Assembly (NCBI GenBank): GCA_021792615.1
Contig: JAJYUJ010000004.1
Span: forward strand, 24,232 to 88,231
Source: a bacterium
GTDB lineage: Bacteria; JAMCPX01
Reading direction: 5' to 3'
DNA length: 64,000 nt
Shown: piece after piece, positions 35,875 to 44,996 of the stretch
How positions within the stretch are numbered: position 1 is the first letter of the stretch
How the letters are laid out: each line of letters starts with the position of its first letter
Translations under genes and position numbers: made by a program
The notes under the pieces: model-generated
Told to the model about the DNA's origin: nothing
Databases searched by the model: none
Seen by the model: the letters and a program-made list of their open reading frames with translations, nothing else

Positions 35875-36930
35875 ATGGCTTTTTTTGGTGGCGGTAAACA
35901 ACTCATAGGACTCGATATTGGTACCAGCAGTGTAAAACTGATAGAATTGAAAGCTGTCGGTAAAAAAGACTATCAGTTGATGAATCTCGGTGTAGCAAAC
36001 CTCCCTCCGGACACGATAGTCGATGGAGATATCATCAATACCGCGGCTGTGACGGACGCAATCAAGAGTATTCTCGCAAACCTGAAGATCAAAACGAAGA
36101 ATACCGCAACCGCAGTTTCGGGGCACTCGGTAATCATGAAAAAGATAAGTATGCCGATAACGACGGACGAGGCTCTCGCCGAGTCCATACAATGGGAAGC
36201 GGAGCAGTACATACCGTTTAATATCAACGACGTAAACCTTGACTTTCAGGTGCTTGAACGATCGACTGCCGAGGGTCAGATGAGCGTTTTTCTTGTTGCT
36301 GCGAAAAAAGAGCTTATCAATAATTATATAACGGCCATAGGTGAAGCTGGCCTGAACACAACGATTATCGATATAGGCGTTTTTGCACTCCAGAATATGT
36401 TCGAGGTCAATTACCCCGAATATGTTAACGATACCGTGGTAATCGTTAACGTCGGAGCAAGCATTACGAATTTTAATGTGGTCAGCAAGGGTATTTCTAT
36501 TTTTGCACGGGACCTTACGCAATCCGGAGGGAATCAAATAACGGAAGAAATCCAAAAGGGCCTGAATATATCCCGGGAAGAAGCCGAGAAAAGAAAAGTG
36601 GGGTCGAGCGGAACGCCCGTTACGCCGGACGTCATGGAAATTATCAAGTCCGCGTCTGACGGCATTTCCGCAGACATACAGAGATCCATAGATTTCTATT
36701 TATCCACCGGTGGGGAGAAAATAACGAAAATCATGATGAGCGGCGGTACATCGAAAACACCGGAATTCCTGAACCTGATTGCCCAAAAAACAAGTTTACC
36801 TGTAGAGCCCTTAAATCCGTTTAAAAGCGTGGCGGTCAACACAAAGGTTTTCGATGTCAACTATATAAATGAAATCTCACCGATTGTTTCCGTTGCTGTT
36901 GGTCTGGCAATAAGGAAGGCGGGTAACTAA
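35875..36930 (+). CDS. pilM: Type IV pilus assembly protein PilM
   Basis: Actin-like cytoplasmic ATPase of the type IV pilus inner-membrane alignment complex; it binds the PilN N-terminus. The 351-residue product has the phosphate loop GLDIGTSSVKLIELK, adenosine-site MSGGTSKTPEFL and WEAEQYIPFNINDVNLDFQV, all PilM hallmarks. It has an AAAGGAGG ribosome site and precedes pilN by 1 nt. Confidence 0.95.
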   Translation: MAFFGGGKQLIGLDIGTSSVKLIELKAVGKKDYQLMNLGVANLPPDTIVDGDIINTAAVTDAIKSILANLKIKTKNTATAVSGHSVIMKKISMPITTDEALAESIQWEAEQYIPFNINDVNLDFQVLERSTAEGQMSVFLVAAKKELINNYITAIGEAGLNTTIIDIGVFALQNMFEVNYPEYVNDTVVIVNVGASITNFNVVSKGISIFARDLTQSGGNQITEEIQKGLNISREEAEKRKVGSSGTPVTPDVMEIIKSASDGISADIQRSIDFYLSTGGEKITKIMMSGGTSKTPEFLNLIAQKTSLPVEPLNPFKSVAVNTKVFDVNYINEISPIVSVAVGLAIRKAGN

Positions 36931-36931
36931 T

Positions 36932-37552
36932 ATGATAAAAATAAATTTATTAAAACAGCAGTCGAAAAAAGCCGTATCGCAAAAAGAGATCGACATCTAC
37001 AAGCAGTTACTTGTGGGCGGGATATTCGTTGCCATTTTTCTTGCGGCGATAATTTTTATGGAATTAAACATACGCAATAAAATGTCTTCGGCGAAGGAAA
37101 ATATTGCACAGTTGAATCAAAAACTGGTGCAGTTAAATAAAACGGTTAACGAGATAAACAATTTCAAGAAAATGAAGGATCAAATAAAGGCAAAACTCGA
37201 TATCATTACCACTCTTGAAAAAAACAGAACTGCCGAGATCCATTTGATGGACGAACTGTCAAAATCGATCCCTTATGACCCGAGCAGTGTACTATCAAAA
37301 AAATTGTGGCTGGTGACCCTCAAGCAGCACGGCGATTTGATCGGTATGGACGGCGTTGCCCTTGACAACAGCACCATAGCGCAATTTATGGATAATCTTT
37401 CAAAAGATCCCTATTTTAGTGATATTAATCTTTCTAAAACGGAACAGGTAAAGTCGAACGACCTTCTCCTGTATAAATTTTCCCTCACTTGTAAATTTAA
37501 TCCGATGCCGGGTAACAGTATTACGGGAACAACCCAAAAAACTTTGCAATAA
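36932..37552 (+). CDS. pilN: Type IV pilus assembly protein PilN
   Basis: A 206-residue inner-membrane bitopic protein. The N-terminal MIKINLLKQQSKK is the conserved PilM-binding INLL-type motif. One transmembrane helix follows (about 30-47), then a coiled coil and a periplasmic ferredoxin-like domain that pairs with PilO. Spacing of 1 nt to pilM and 15 nt to pilO marks the operon. Confidence 0.92.
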   Translation: MIKINLLKQQSKKAVSQKEIDIYKQLLVGGIFVAIFLAAIIFMELNIRNKMSSAKENIAQLNQKLVQLNKTVNEINNFKKMKDQIKAKLDIITTLEKNRTAEIHLMDELSKSIPYDPSSVLSKKLWLVTLKQHGDLIGMDGVALDNSTIAQFMDNLSKDPYFSDINLSKTEQVKSNDLLLYKFSLTCKFNPMPGNSITGTTQKTLQ

Positions 37553-37567
37553 CAGAAGGAGAGGATT

Positions 37568-38179
37568 ATGGATATAAACATAAATACATTGGCAAAGCTG
37601 AACCTCCAACAAAAGCTTTTAGTGCTTGGCATTATTTTTATACTGATTTTGCTGTTGGATTTATACGTATGGCCCGGCTACCTGGCCGAGAGGAACACCT
37701 ATACCGGTTTGCAGGGGCAGGAACGGTCTGTTCAGGCAAAAGTCCTTGAAACCCAGGCAATTGCGGATCATAAAGAAGAGTTTCAGAATGAGCTCAATAA
37801 ACTCTCGGAACAATTGAACGAAGCTTTGACGAAACTTCCCAACAATCCGGAGGTTGATAAGTATCTGGTTACGCTCAATACCCTGTCAAAAACAACCGAA
37901 CTGAATGTTATTCAGATAGAACCCAAGGCAGAAGTGGTAAAGGGATTTTATGCTGAAATACCGGTTCAGATACATTTAACAGGGACCTATGATGACATAG
38001 CGATGTTTCTTTATAAACTTGCAGAACTGCAGAGGATCATAAATGTTTCTGATTTGGATCTCAAGGTTAAGCAGCAGACCTCCACGGGTAAGACCATGCT
38101 TGATGCGGCTTTTTTAACGAAGATATTCCGGTTTGTAGAATCTGCACCTGCTGCAGCTGCAGCAGGTAAAAAAAGATGA
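37568..38179 (+). CDS. pilO: Type IV pilus assembly protein PilO
   Basis: A 203-residue partner of PilN with one N-terminal membrane helix (ILGIIFILILLLDLYVW area), a coiled coil around residues 45-80 and a C-terminal ferredoxin-like domain with VQIHLTGTYDDIAMFLYKLA. It links the inner-membrane platform to the lipoprotein PilP. The C-terminus is Ala-rich and basic. Confidence 0.92.
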   Translation: MDININTLAKLNLQQKLLVLGIIFILILLLDLYVWPGYLAERNTYTGLQGQERSVQAKVLETQAIADHKEEFQNELNKLSEQLNEALTKLPNNPEVDKYLVTLNTLSKTTELNVIQIEPKAEVVKGFYAEIPVQIHLTGTYDDIAMFLYKLAELQRIINVSDLDLKVKQQTSTGKTMLDAAFLTKIFRFVESAPAAAAAGKKR

Positions 38180-38192
38180 AAAGGAAACAAGT

Positions 38193-38729
38193 ATGAAAAG
38201 GATAGAATCTTTACTGTTGACAAGTATGTTGATAGTGGTAGCTGGTGTGAGCGGATGTAAGAAAGCACCGGTGCCAAAGGTTGTTCCCAAAAACAACATG
38301 ACTGTGGTGAATCCTGTGAAACAGATGGCACCTCCGCCTGTTCAAGCTGCTCAGACCCCGAGTAGTACGACGGCCGGGACTTCTTCCTATTATTATAATC
38401 CGGCAGGTAAACCCGATCCGTTTGAGCCGTTTGATATAAGCAAAGTAAAACCCACGACAGCCCTCACTCCGTTGCAGCAGTTTTCGCTGGATCAGCTTAC
38501 CGTGAGGGGAATAATATGGGGACTTTCGAATGCAAAGGCCATAATAGAAGATCCTACCGGTAAAACGTATATCGTCGGTATTGGCACAAAAATTGGTAAG
38601 AATAACGGAGTAATAATCCGCATATTGAACGAGAAAATCGTTGTTTTGGAACAGTACACCGATGTTTTTACCGGTAAGGTCAAGACAAACGAAGTTACTA
38701 TGAAATTAAAGAAAACGGAAAAAATTTAA
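38193..38729 (+). CDS. pilP: Type IV pilus lipoprotein PilP
   Basis: A 178-residue lipoprotein (lipobox V-S-G-C, Cys about 22) that connects PilNO with the secretin PilQ. A Pro/Gln-rich linker is followed by the PilP beta domain: P-D-P-F-E-P-F, L-T-P-L-Q-Q-F-S-L-D-Q-L, V-R-G-I-I-W and the glycine-rich IGTKIGKNNGVIIRI. The last part matches the HR domain that contacts PilQ. Confidence 0.92.
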   Translation: MKRIESLLLTSMLIVVAGVSGCKKAPVPKVVPKNNMTVVNPVKQMAPPPVQAAQTPSSTTAGTSSYYYNPAGKPDPFEPFDISKVKPTTALTPLQQFSLDQLTVRGIIWGLSNAKAIIEDPTGKTYIVGIGTKIGKNNGVIIRILNEKIVVLEQYTDVFTGKVKTNEVTMKLKKTEKI

Positions 38730-38740
38730 GGGGGAACAAA

Positions 38741-41254
38741 ATGAGAATAAAAAATAAAACACAAATCATATTATCAAGCTTGTTGATAATATTTTTTATA
38801 GGAGCGTGTGCAGGCTCACAACCTGTTCCTGGCGGAGGTGCTAATATCATCGGTAATATCGACATATCAGATCAGGATACAGCTACCATATTGACGATAG
38901 AAGGAAGTGCCCCCCCTATTTATACGGTATATAAGATGACAAATCCTTTAAGGGTTGTGGTAGATCTTACCAATGCGGATGTATCTGCCTTATCAAAGAG
39001 TATGGTCATTAATAACGGCGTTATAAACACCATCAGTGTAAAAACGTTAAAAGAAGCCGGAAGTTCTATGGGCAGGATAGACATAGGATTGGACAAACTT
39101 GTTGATTATAATGCCTCGGTTCAGGGGAATAACGTCGTTGTTAACATTTCCAAAACAGCATCGTCCGCTCAAGCGCAGAGTTCTTTGGGTGAAATTCCAC
39201 CGGTAGGGACCGGAGCAGAATTGGCACCCGGGATACCTCCCGTTTCTGGTGTTCAACCTCTGCAACCGAATATGCCCCCTGCACTCTCAGAACAACAGCC
39301 TTCTCCGGAAATGGCCCCCGTTGCAGGTTTGACTGCTACGCCTTCCGGTGAAGAACAGCCTGTTATAACAGAATCGGCACTACAGCCGACCCAGACTGCA
39401 GTTTCGGGCGAAGAGCAACCATTGCCTCCTTTGCCGGGGCAAAGTACTCCGACGCCTGCAGTTCCTGTTGTTGAAGAACAACAACCGGTGCAACCTGCAG
39501 GTACGCAGCAGCCTGTTGCATCGAAGATAATAGATATAAAATATAGCACCGTTGACAATAAGACCGTGGTTGATTTTATCGGGAATGGAGATATAGGAAA
39601 TTATAATGCCTTCAGGCTCAATAATCCTCCAAGGCTTGTTATCGATGTTTTGAATGTCGGTAATCTTTTTCCAACGAACGAAATGCCTGTTGGAACAAAC
39701 GATGTTGAACGGGTAAGGATCGGGCAATACCCTGACAAAGTGCGATTTGTCCTGGATACAACAAAGTCCCAATTCCCTCCTTATACCGTGAATAAAAAAG
39801 GTAACAAGTTAATTGCAACCATCGGATCCGGTGTACAGGAACAGGGCGTTGTCGTTCTTCCTAAACCCGAGGGAGAAATTCCCGGCGCTCCATCCTCTCA
39901 GCAGATAAGTACTCCGCCTACTTCCCCTGTCGTCTTTTCTCCGAACAGCCTTGGCATGAAACGCATCTACACAGGACGGCGTATCTCGCTGGATTTCAAA
40001 GATGCGGATATCCAGGACATATTGAGGCTTATTGCGGAGGTAAGCAATAAGAACATCATAGCGGGTGATGATGTTCACGGTAAGATTACCATGAAGATGA
40101 CCAATGTTCCCTGGGACCAGGCATTGGATATAATACTCCAGACGAATAATCTCGGCATGGTACAGGTCGGCAACATCATAAGGATTGCTCCGCTTGCAAC
40201 ACTGAGAAAAGAACAAGAATCCCAGCTTGAGGCAAAACAGAAACAGGAGAAGCTCGAGGAACTCGTAACAAGGATTATTCCGGTTAACTACGCAAAGGCA
40301 TCCGATCTTGCCGCCCAGCTCAAATCACTCTTGACCTCAAGAGGAACCGTCAGCGTGGATGCAAGGACAAATTCGATCATCATAAAGGACGTGCCAAAAG
40401 TTATAACAGAATCGGAAAAGCTTGTGAAGGCCCTTGATTTGCAAACACCGGAGGTTCTGATAGAAGCCAGGATCGTCGAGGCGGATACCAACTTTACCCG
40501 TCAGCTTGGCGTACAATGGGGGAATGCTTATCATGCAAGCCCTGCTTACGGCAATGCAACAGGCCTGTCGTTCCCGAATACTATAGGCATCGGCGGAGGC
40601 ACCATACAGCAGAACTCAACATCCCAGCCATTACCGTTAGCAGGCGGTGTTGGTGCAAGCGGCAATAATTACATGGTCAACCTGCCCGCTGCAGTTGGTT
40701 CTGGTTCGGGCGGTGCTATTGGATTCACCTTTGGAAATCTGACAAACAGCTTCCTCCTGGATCTTCAGTTGAGTGCAATGGAACAAACGGGTGAAGGTAA
40801 GATCATCTCCAGCCCTAAGGTTACAACCCTCGACAATACGCAGGCTAAGATACAGCAGGGTTTATCGATACCGTACCAGACTGTTTCACAGATGGGAACA
40901 CAGACACAATTTATAGATGCGGTCCTGAGTCTTGAAGTTACTCCGCATATAACAGCAAACGGCAGTATCATCATGAAAATCAAAGCGGATAAGAACGCAC
41001 CTGATACCTCCATACTCAGTGCGAGCGGTGTGCCGAGTATTTCCAAAAAAGAGGCAGACACAGAGGTGCTTGTCAAGAACGGTGAAACAACAGTTATCGG
41101 TGGAATATACCAGTTTAACAAATCAACGACTATATCCGGTGTACCCTGGTTCTATAAGATACCTTTGATCGGCTGGCTGTTTAAGAATACGACAAAAACA
41201 AACCAGACAACCGAGCTTCTTATATTCATTACGCCGAGGATAGTTAATCAATAG
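38741..41254 (+). CDS. pilQ: Type IV pilus secretin PilQ
   Basis: An 837-residue outer-membrane secretin through which pili pass. Order: signal with lipobox F-I-G-A-C, an AMIN domain (about 40-130), a Pro/Gln-rich linker (about 150-265), a second AMIN domain (about 265-370), an STN-like domain starting ISLDFKDADIQDILRLIAEV, a secretin N domain (VNYAKASDLAAQLKSLL) and the secretin core ending TTKTNQTTELLIFITPRIV. The lipobox on PilQ itself is less common than in PilP. The linker repeats E-E-Q-P units. Confidence 0.95.
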   Translation: MRIKNKTQIILSSLLIIFFIGACAGSQPVPGGGANIIGNIDISDQDTATILTIEGSAPPIYTVYKMTNPLRVVVDLTNADVSALSKSMVINNGVINTISVKTLKEAGSSMGRIDIGLDKLVDYNASVQGNNVVVNISKTASSAQAQSSLGEIPPVGTGAELAPGIPPVSGVQPLQPNMPPALSEQQPSPEMAPVAGLTATPSGEEQPVITESALQPTQTAVSGEEQPLPPLPGQSTPTPAVPVVEEQQPVQPAGTQQPVASKIIDIKYSTVDNKTVVDFIGNGDIGNYNAFRLNNPPRLVIDVLNVGNLFPTNEMPVGTNDVERVRIGQYPDKVRFVLDTTKSQFPPYTVNKKGNKLIATIGSGVQEQGVVVLPKPEGEIPGAPSSQQISTPPTSPVVFSPNSLGMKRIYTGRRISLDFKDADIQDILRLIAEVSNKNIIAGDDVHGKITMKMTNVPWDQALDIILQTNNLGMVQVGNIIRIAPLATLRKEQESQLEAKQKQEKLEELVTRIIPVNYAKASDLAAQLKSLLTSRGTVSVDARTNSIIIKDVPKVITESEKLVKALDLQTPEVLIEARIVEADTNFTRQLGVQWGNAYHASPAYGNATGLSFPNTIGIGGGTIQQNSTSQPLPLAGGVGASGNNYMVNLPAAVGSGSGGAIGFTFGNLTNSFLLDLQLSAMEQTGEGKIISSPKVTTLDNTQAKIQQGLSIPYQTVSQMGTQTQFIDAVLSLEVTPHITANGSIIMKIKADKNAPDTSILSASGVPSISKKEADTEVLVKNGETTVIGGIYQFNKSTTISGVPWFYKIPLIGWLFKNTTKTNQTTELLIFITPRIVNQ

Positions 41255-41303
41255 TGGTCGGGAAGAGATTGCCAGAAACTTATGAACTGATGACCGGATA
41301 CTA

Positions 41304-42491
41304 ATGATAAGATACTTTACTGGCGGGGAATCTCACGGCAAAGGCTTGATAGCCATAATAGAGGGATTGCCCGCCGATCTTTTTATAGATCCAAGCATAA
41401 TAAATTCCTGCTTGTCGAAACGGCAGACCGGGTATGGCAGAGGGAACAGGATGTCTATAGAAAAGGACCATGTGGATATCCTGTCAGGTGTCAGGGGAGG
41501 CTACACCATAGGCTCGCCGGTAACCCTTTATGTCGAGAATAAGGATTGGCAGAATTGGGAAGATGTAATGGATCCTATCCATAAGAATACCTCACGGAGG
41601 GTTGTAACCATGCCAAGGCCCGGGCATGCGGATTTATCTGGTGGTATAAAATACGATCATCATGACCTGAGAAACGTGCTTGAACGATCGAGTGCGAGAG
41701 AAACAGCCGTGAGGACCGCAGTAGGTGCAGTCGCAAAGCTGCTGCTTTCCAATATCTCCATAGAGCTTTATAGTTATGTAGTCTCACTGGGTGCGGTAAG
41801 GATAAAGCCGGATGTCCTGCCAATGATAACATTGGGGCATAACTACCTCAGGAAATTAAGCAGGATAGCAGCGTCGGATGAATATCAGATGAATATGCCC
41901 GATACAGCGGCATCGAAAAAGGCAATGAAAATAATAGAAGATACGAAAAAACGCGGCAATACCCTTGGCGGGGTGTTCGAGGTCCGTGCAGTCAATGTGC
42001 CCGTGGGGCTGGGTTCGTACAGCCAGTGGGACAGGAAACTCGACGGAAGACTTGCAGGGGCTCTCATGAGCATACAGGCGATCAAAGGTGTTGAGATCGG
42101 AGACGGTGTAGCCAATGCAGGCAGGTACGGTTCCGAGGTTCATGATGAGATATTCTATTCGGCAAAGAAGGGCTTTTATAGAAAAACAAACAGGGCGGGT
42201 GGTATCGAAGGCGGAGTTACAAACGGGGAAGAGATTATACTCCGGGCTTATATGAAACCGATATCAACGCTTTACAGCCCACTGCACAGTGTCGATGTTG
42301 TACGGAAGTCGCAGGTCAGGGCAGCGGTTGAAAGGTCCGATGTCTGCGCTGTGGCCGCTGCATCGGTTGTCGGTGAGGCGGTTACTGCAATAGAACTCGC
42401 AAACGCTGTCATGGAAAAGTTTGGCGGAGATACGGTTGATGACTTAAAAAGTAATTATAATTTTTATATCTCCCGAATCAAAAAATATTAA
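41304..42491 (+). CDS. aroC: Chorismate synthase
   Basis: Makes chorismate from EPSP with reduced FMN. The 395-residue protein has the family signatures GESHGKGLIAIIEGLPA, GYGRGNRM, RPGHADLSGGIKYDHHDLRN and S-A-R-E-T-A-V-R. The C-terminal end around GGDTVDDLKSNY matches. It lies 49 nt after pilQ and 7 nt before aroK. Confidence 0.96.
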   Translation: MIRYFTGGESHGKGLIAIIEGLPADLFIDPSIINSCLSKRQTGYGRGNRMSIEKDHVDILSGVRGGYTIGSPVTLYVENKDWQNWEDVMDPIHKNTSRRVVTMPRPGHADLSGGIKYDHHDLRNVLERSSARETAVRTAVGAVAKLLLSNISIELYSYVVSLGAVRIKPDVLPMITLGHNYLRKLSRIAASDEYQMNMPDTAASKKAMKIIEDTKKRGNTLGGVFEVRAVNVPVGLGSYSQWDRKLDGRLAGALMSIQAIKGVEIGDGVANAGRYGSEVHDEIFYSAKKGFYRKTNRAGGIEGGVTNGEEIILRAYMKPISTLYSPLHSVDVVRKSQVRAAVERSDVCAVAAASVVGEAVTAIELANAVMEKFGGDTVDDLKSNYNFYISRIKKY

Positions 42492-42498
42492 TGTATGT

Positions 42499-43002
42499 AT
42501 GGAGCATGTTATTCTGGTAGGTATGATGGGGGCAGGGAAAACAACGGTGGGAAGGATTATTTCTTATACCACGGGAAGAAGTTTTATAGATATCGATCAA
42601 CATATAGAAAAACAAACAGGCATGAGCATATTTGAGATCATAACGAAGCAGGGCGAGGACTATTTCAGGAGGATCGAAAAAGACGTGGTTTTGTCTCTTT
42701 CTCCCAAACTTCCGTCGGTTGTTTCTACGGGCGGCGGTGCCGTTATGGATAATGAGATTTTCTCTTTTCTCAAAAGTATTGGCAAAGTAGTCTATTTGAA
42801 GGTGTCCCCTGAGGTCCTTTTTAAAAGGACTGCCAACACAGAAACAAGACCCCTTTTGAAAGAGGGAAACAGACTGCATAGTTTACGGGATCTGCTCAGT
42901 AAGAGAGAACCGCGATATCTTGAATCGGATGTTGTCATAGAATCGGACGATAGTTCACCGAACGAGGTTGCGGATAAAATAATCAAGAGACTGCAATTAT
43001 GA
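42499..43002 (+). CDS. aroK: Shikimate kinase
   Basis: Phosphorylates shikimate. The 167-residue kinase has Walker A GMMGAGKTT, substrate-site F-I-D-I-D, F-R-R-I-E and STGGGAV, and the lid region with K-R-T-A-N-T-E-T-R-P-L. It ends in an ATGA overlap with aroB. pilMNOPQ followed by aroK-aroB is a conserved order in many proteobacteria; here aroC is inserted as well. Confidence 0.95.
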   Translation: MEHVILVGMMGAGKTTVGRIISYTTGRSFIDIDQHIEKQTGMSIFEIITKQGEDYFRRIEKDVVLSLSPKLPSVVSTGGGAVMDNEIFSFLKSIGKVVYLKVSPEVLFKRTANTETRPLLKEGNRLHSLRDLLSKREPRYLESDVVIESDDSSPNEVADKIIKRLQL

Positions 43003-44090
43003 ATAGACTTGTCAGGCTAAAACTACGATCAGCGGAGTACCGGTATGATATACGTATTAACGATGAGCGCCTGTTGCATTCTCTGATGATCGAGCTGGCC
43101 TCTCTTCGTTATAGCAATCTCTTTATCGTAACCAATACCGTAGTCTGGAAGCTGTACGGTCCTCGCATAACGGCATCTTTCAAAAAAGCGGGGATTGCCT
43201 ATCACGTGGTTCTCCTGCCCGACGGCGAGGCGTATAAAAATCTAAAAACAGTACAAAAGATCTATGATGCACTGCTGCCTTACCATGTGGACAGGCGTTC
43301 GATTCTCATCGGCATAGACGGGGGTGTTGTAGGATATATGACAGGGTTTGATGCGTCGACATACATGCGGGGAATTCGGTACATCCAGGTGCTCACGACA
43401 CTGCTGGTACAGATAGATGCTGCTATCGGCGGGAAAACGGGGGTTGATTATGCTCTTGTAAAAAATATTGTCGGTACATTTTATCAGCCGCTGATCGTTT
43501 ACTCGAACATACATTTTTTAGAAACACTCTCTCATCGCATCTACAGGGCAGGCATAGCTGAGGTTATCAAGTACGGAATAATACAAGAGAAGAGCCTGTT
43601 TTCGCATGTTCAAAAACACAGGGCCGGTATTTTAGCTCAAACCCCGCAGACCATGCCGAAGATCGTGTATGGTTCAAGCCGCATAAAGACAGAATTCGTC
43701 GAAAAGGATGAAAAGGAAACTTCAGGCATAAGAATGTTGTTGAACTTCGGTCATACCTTCGGCCATACCATAGAGAGATCAACGCAGTATAGAACACTCC
43801 ATGGTGAGGCAGTTGGAATTGGCATGATAATAGCTGCCAGAATATCCTGCGTGCTCGATCTGTATAAAAAGGATGTGCCTCAAAAGATAGAGCAGGTAAT
43901 CCGGGATAGGGCACTTCCGGTATCAGTCAATAATCTTGATATTCAGCACTTGAGTAAATCCATAAACTATGATAAAAAAGGTAAAGCGGGCAAGATAGCT
44001 TTGATACTTTTAAAAGATATCCGAATGCCGGTGGTATATAAAATGGACAAGAAGATGTTTAAAAAAATATTAATGGAGGTAAAGATATGA
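42999..44090 (+). CDS. aroB: 3-dehydroquinate synthase, with unusual NAD-loop residues
   Basis: Converts DAHP to 3-dehydroquinate. The 363-residue enzyme keeps the active-site motifs GGKTGVDYALVKN, A-E-V-I-K-Y-G, L-L-N-F-G-H-T-F-G-H and L-H-G-E-A-V. The glycine-rich loop reads GIDGGVVGYMTGF, where most AroB proteins have G-G-G-V-V-G-D: the usual Asp is Tyr (codon TAT). Nearby Q-V-L-T-T-L replaces the usual Q-V-P-T-T-L, and V-K-N replaces G-K-N. It may be a divergent but active enzyme or partly degenerate. It overlaps aroK and the next lipoprotein by 4 bp each. Confidence 0.9.
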   Translation: MNRLVRLKLRSAEYRYDIRINDERLLHSLMIELASLRYSNLFIVTNTVVWKLYGPRITASFKKAGIAYHVVLLPDGEAYKNLKTVQKIYDALLPYHVDRRSILIGIDGGVVGYMTGFDASTYMRGIRYIQVLTTLLVQIDAAIGGKTGVDYALVKNIVGTFYQPLIVYSNIHFLETLSHRIYRAGIAEVIKYGIIQEKSLFSHVQKHRAGILAQTPQTMPKIVYGSSRIKTEFVEKDEKETSGIRMLLNFGHTFGHTIERSTQYRTLHGEAVGIGMIIAARISCVLDLYKKDVPQKIEQVIRDRALPVSVNNLDIQHLSKSINYDKKGKAGKIALILLKDIRMPVVYKMDKKMFKKILMEVKI

Positions 44091-44611
44091 AGATAAAATC
44101 CCTGCTTACAATGGTAGTTTCTGGGTTAGTTGTTCTTGTTGGATGCGGCCAGAATGTTGCACCATCAACTGCCAAGATAACCGCAAATCCGGCCAGTATA
44201 ACGCTGAAGGATACCGTGGATCCCTATGTAGACGAGTTTATTTATACGGTTGTTACAGTCCCGGGTGCAGGTTCCACAGCATCAGCTATTCCTATGAATG
44301 GTGTAAAAGTAACATATAACGCAGGATTTGCTCTTGGTCAACAAGCAAACAATACAGGTCTCTTTGCTTTTTTAAATCCAAATGGTTCTACATGCCTATC
44401 TCCCTGTACGTTAACCACGGATAGCCGAGGGGTAAGTATCATGCATGTAAGGTTTTGTACAACGATTGCGTGTCAGCAAGCAGCCTCAATCGCCCTTCCT
44501 TTCACATCAACAGCGGGTCTGCCTCCCACAGCTTCCATTTCATATACGGCGAATATAAATATTGCTTCCGGCAGTGCAGCGCCTGCAGTCGTGACGGTAT
44601 CGGTCAATTGA
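44087..44611 (+). CDS. Small Ig-like lipoprotein, 174 aa
   Basis: No named family. The lipobox is V-L-V-G-C (Cys about 20). The mature part has the look of a single bacterial Ig-like (Big_1/Big_2) sandwich: ITANPASITLKDTVDPYVD, followed by beta strands and a disulfide-capable Cys pair (S-T-C-L-S-P-C) plus a second pair near F-C-T-T-I-A-C. It is translationally coupled to aroB through ATGA and 28 nt upstream of yraN, an odd place for a surface protein gene. GGAGGTAAAG precedes the start. Confidence 0.8.
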   Translation: MKIKSLLTMVVSGLVVLVGCGQNVAPSTAKITANPASITLKDTVDPYVDEFIYTVVTVPGAGSTASAIPMNGVKVTYNAGFALGQQANNTGLFAFLNPNGSTCLSPCTLTTDSRGVSIMHVRFCTTIACQQAASIALPFTSTAGLPPTASISYTANINIASGSAAPAVVTVSVN

Positions 44612-44639
44612 CCGTGCATTGATTTGATAAACTTCCGGC

Positions 44640-44996
44640 ATGAACAAAAGAAAGGCTGGGGCCAGGGGAGAGGATAGTGCGGTAGCGTATCTGGAAAAAC
44701 AGAAGTATAAGATACTGGAGAGGAACTACCGCTCCCATTTTGGAGAGATAGACATTATAGCTATGGATAAGAGTCATACCGTTTTTATAGAGGTAAAAAG
44801 CAGGGCGACGTCTTTATTCGGGAGTCCTCATGAATCTATCGTAAAGAAGAAAAAAAGGCGTATCACCTTAACAGCGATTGAGTATATACAGAAGAAACAT
44901 CTTGAGGATAAACCGTTGCGGTTCGATGTGGTCGCCATAAACCCTGATAGCTCCATAGAGTTGATAAAAAACGCATTTGATGCAGAATACCGCTAA
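44640..44996 (+). CDS. yraN: YraN family (UPF0102) endonuclease-like protein
   Basis: A 118-residue protein of the YraN/UPF0102 family with an endonuclease-like fold. The landmarks are K-A-G-A-R-G-E-D-x-A-V-A-Y-L, ERNYRSHFGEIDIIA and F-I-E-V-K-S-R; the E-I-D and E-V-K residues form the predicted metal site. It overlaps rsmI by 17 bp. Its cellular role is not established. Confidence 0.92.
   Translation: MNKRKAGARGEDSAVAYLEKQKYKILERNYRSHFGEIDIIAMDKSHTVFIEVKSRATSLFGSPHESIVKKKKRRITLTAIEYIQKKHLEDKPLRFDVVAINPDSSIELIKNAFDAEYR

Noticed and set aside
35821-36555. Long antisense frame over pilM
   Set aside because: Shadow of a clearly coding strand; no recognisable motif.
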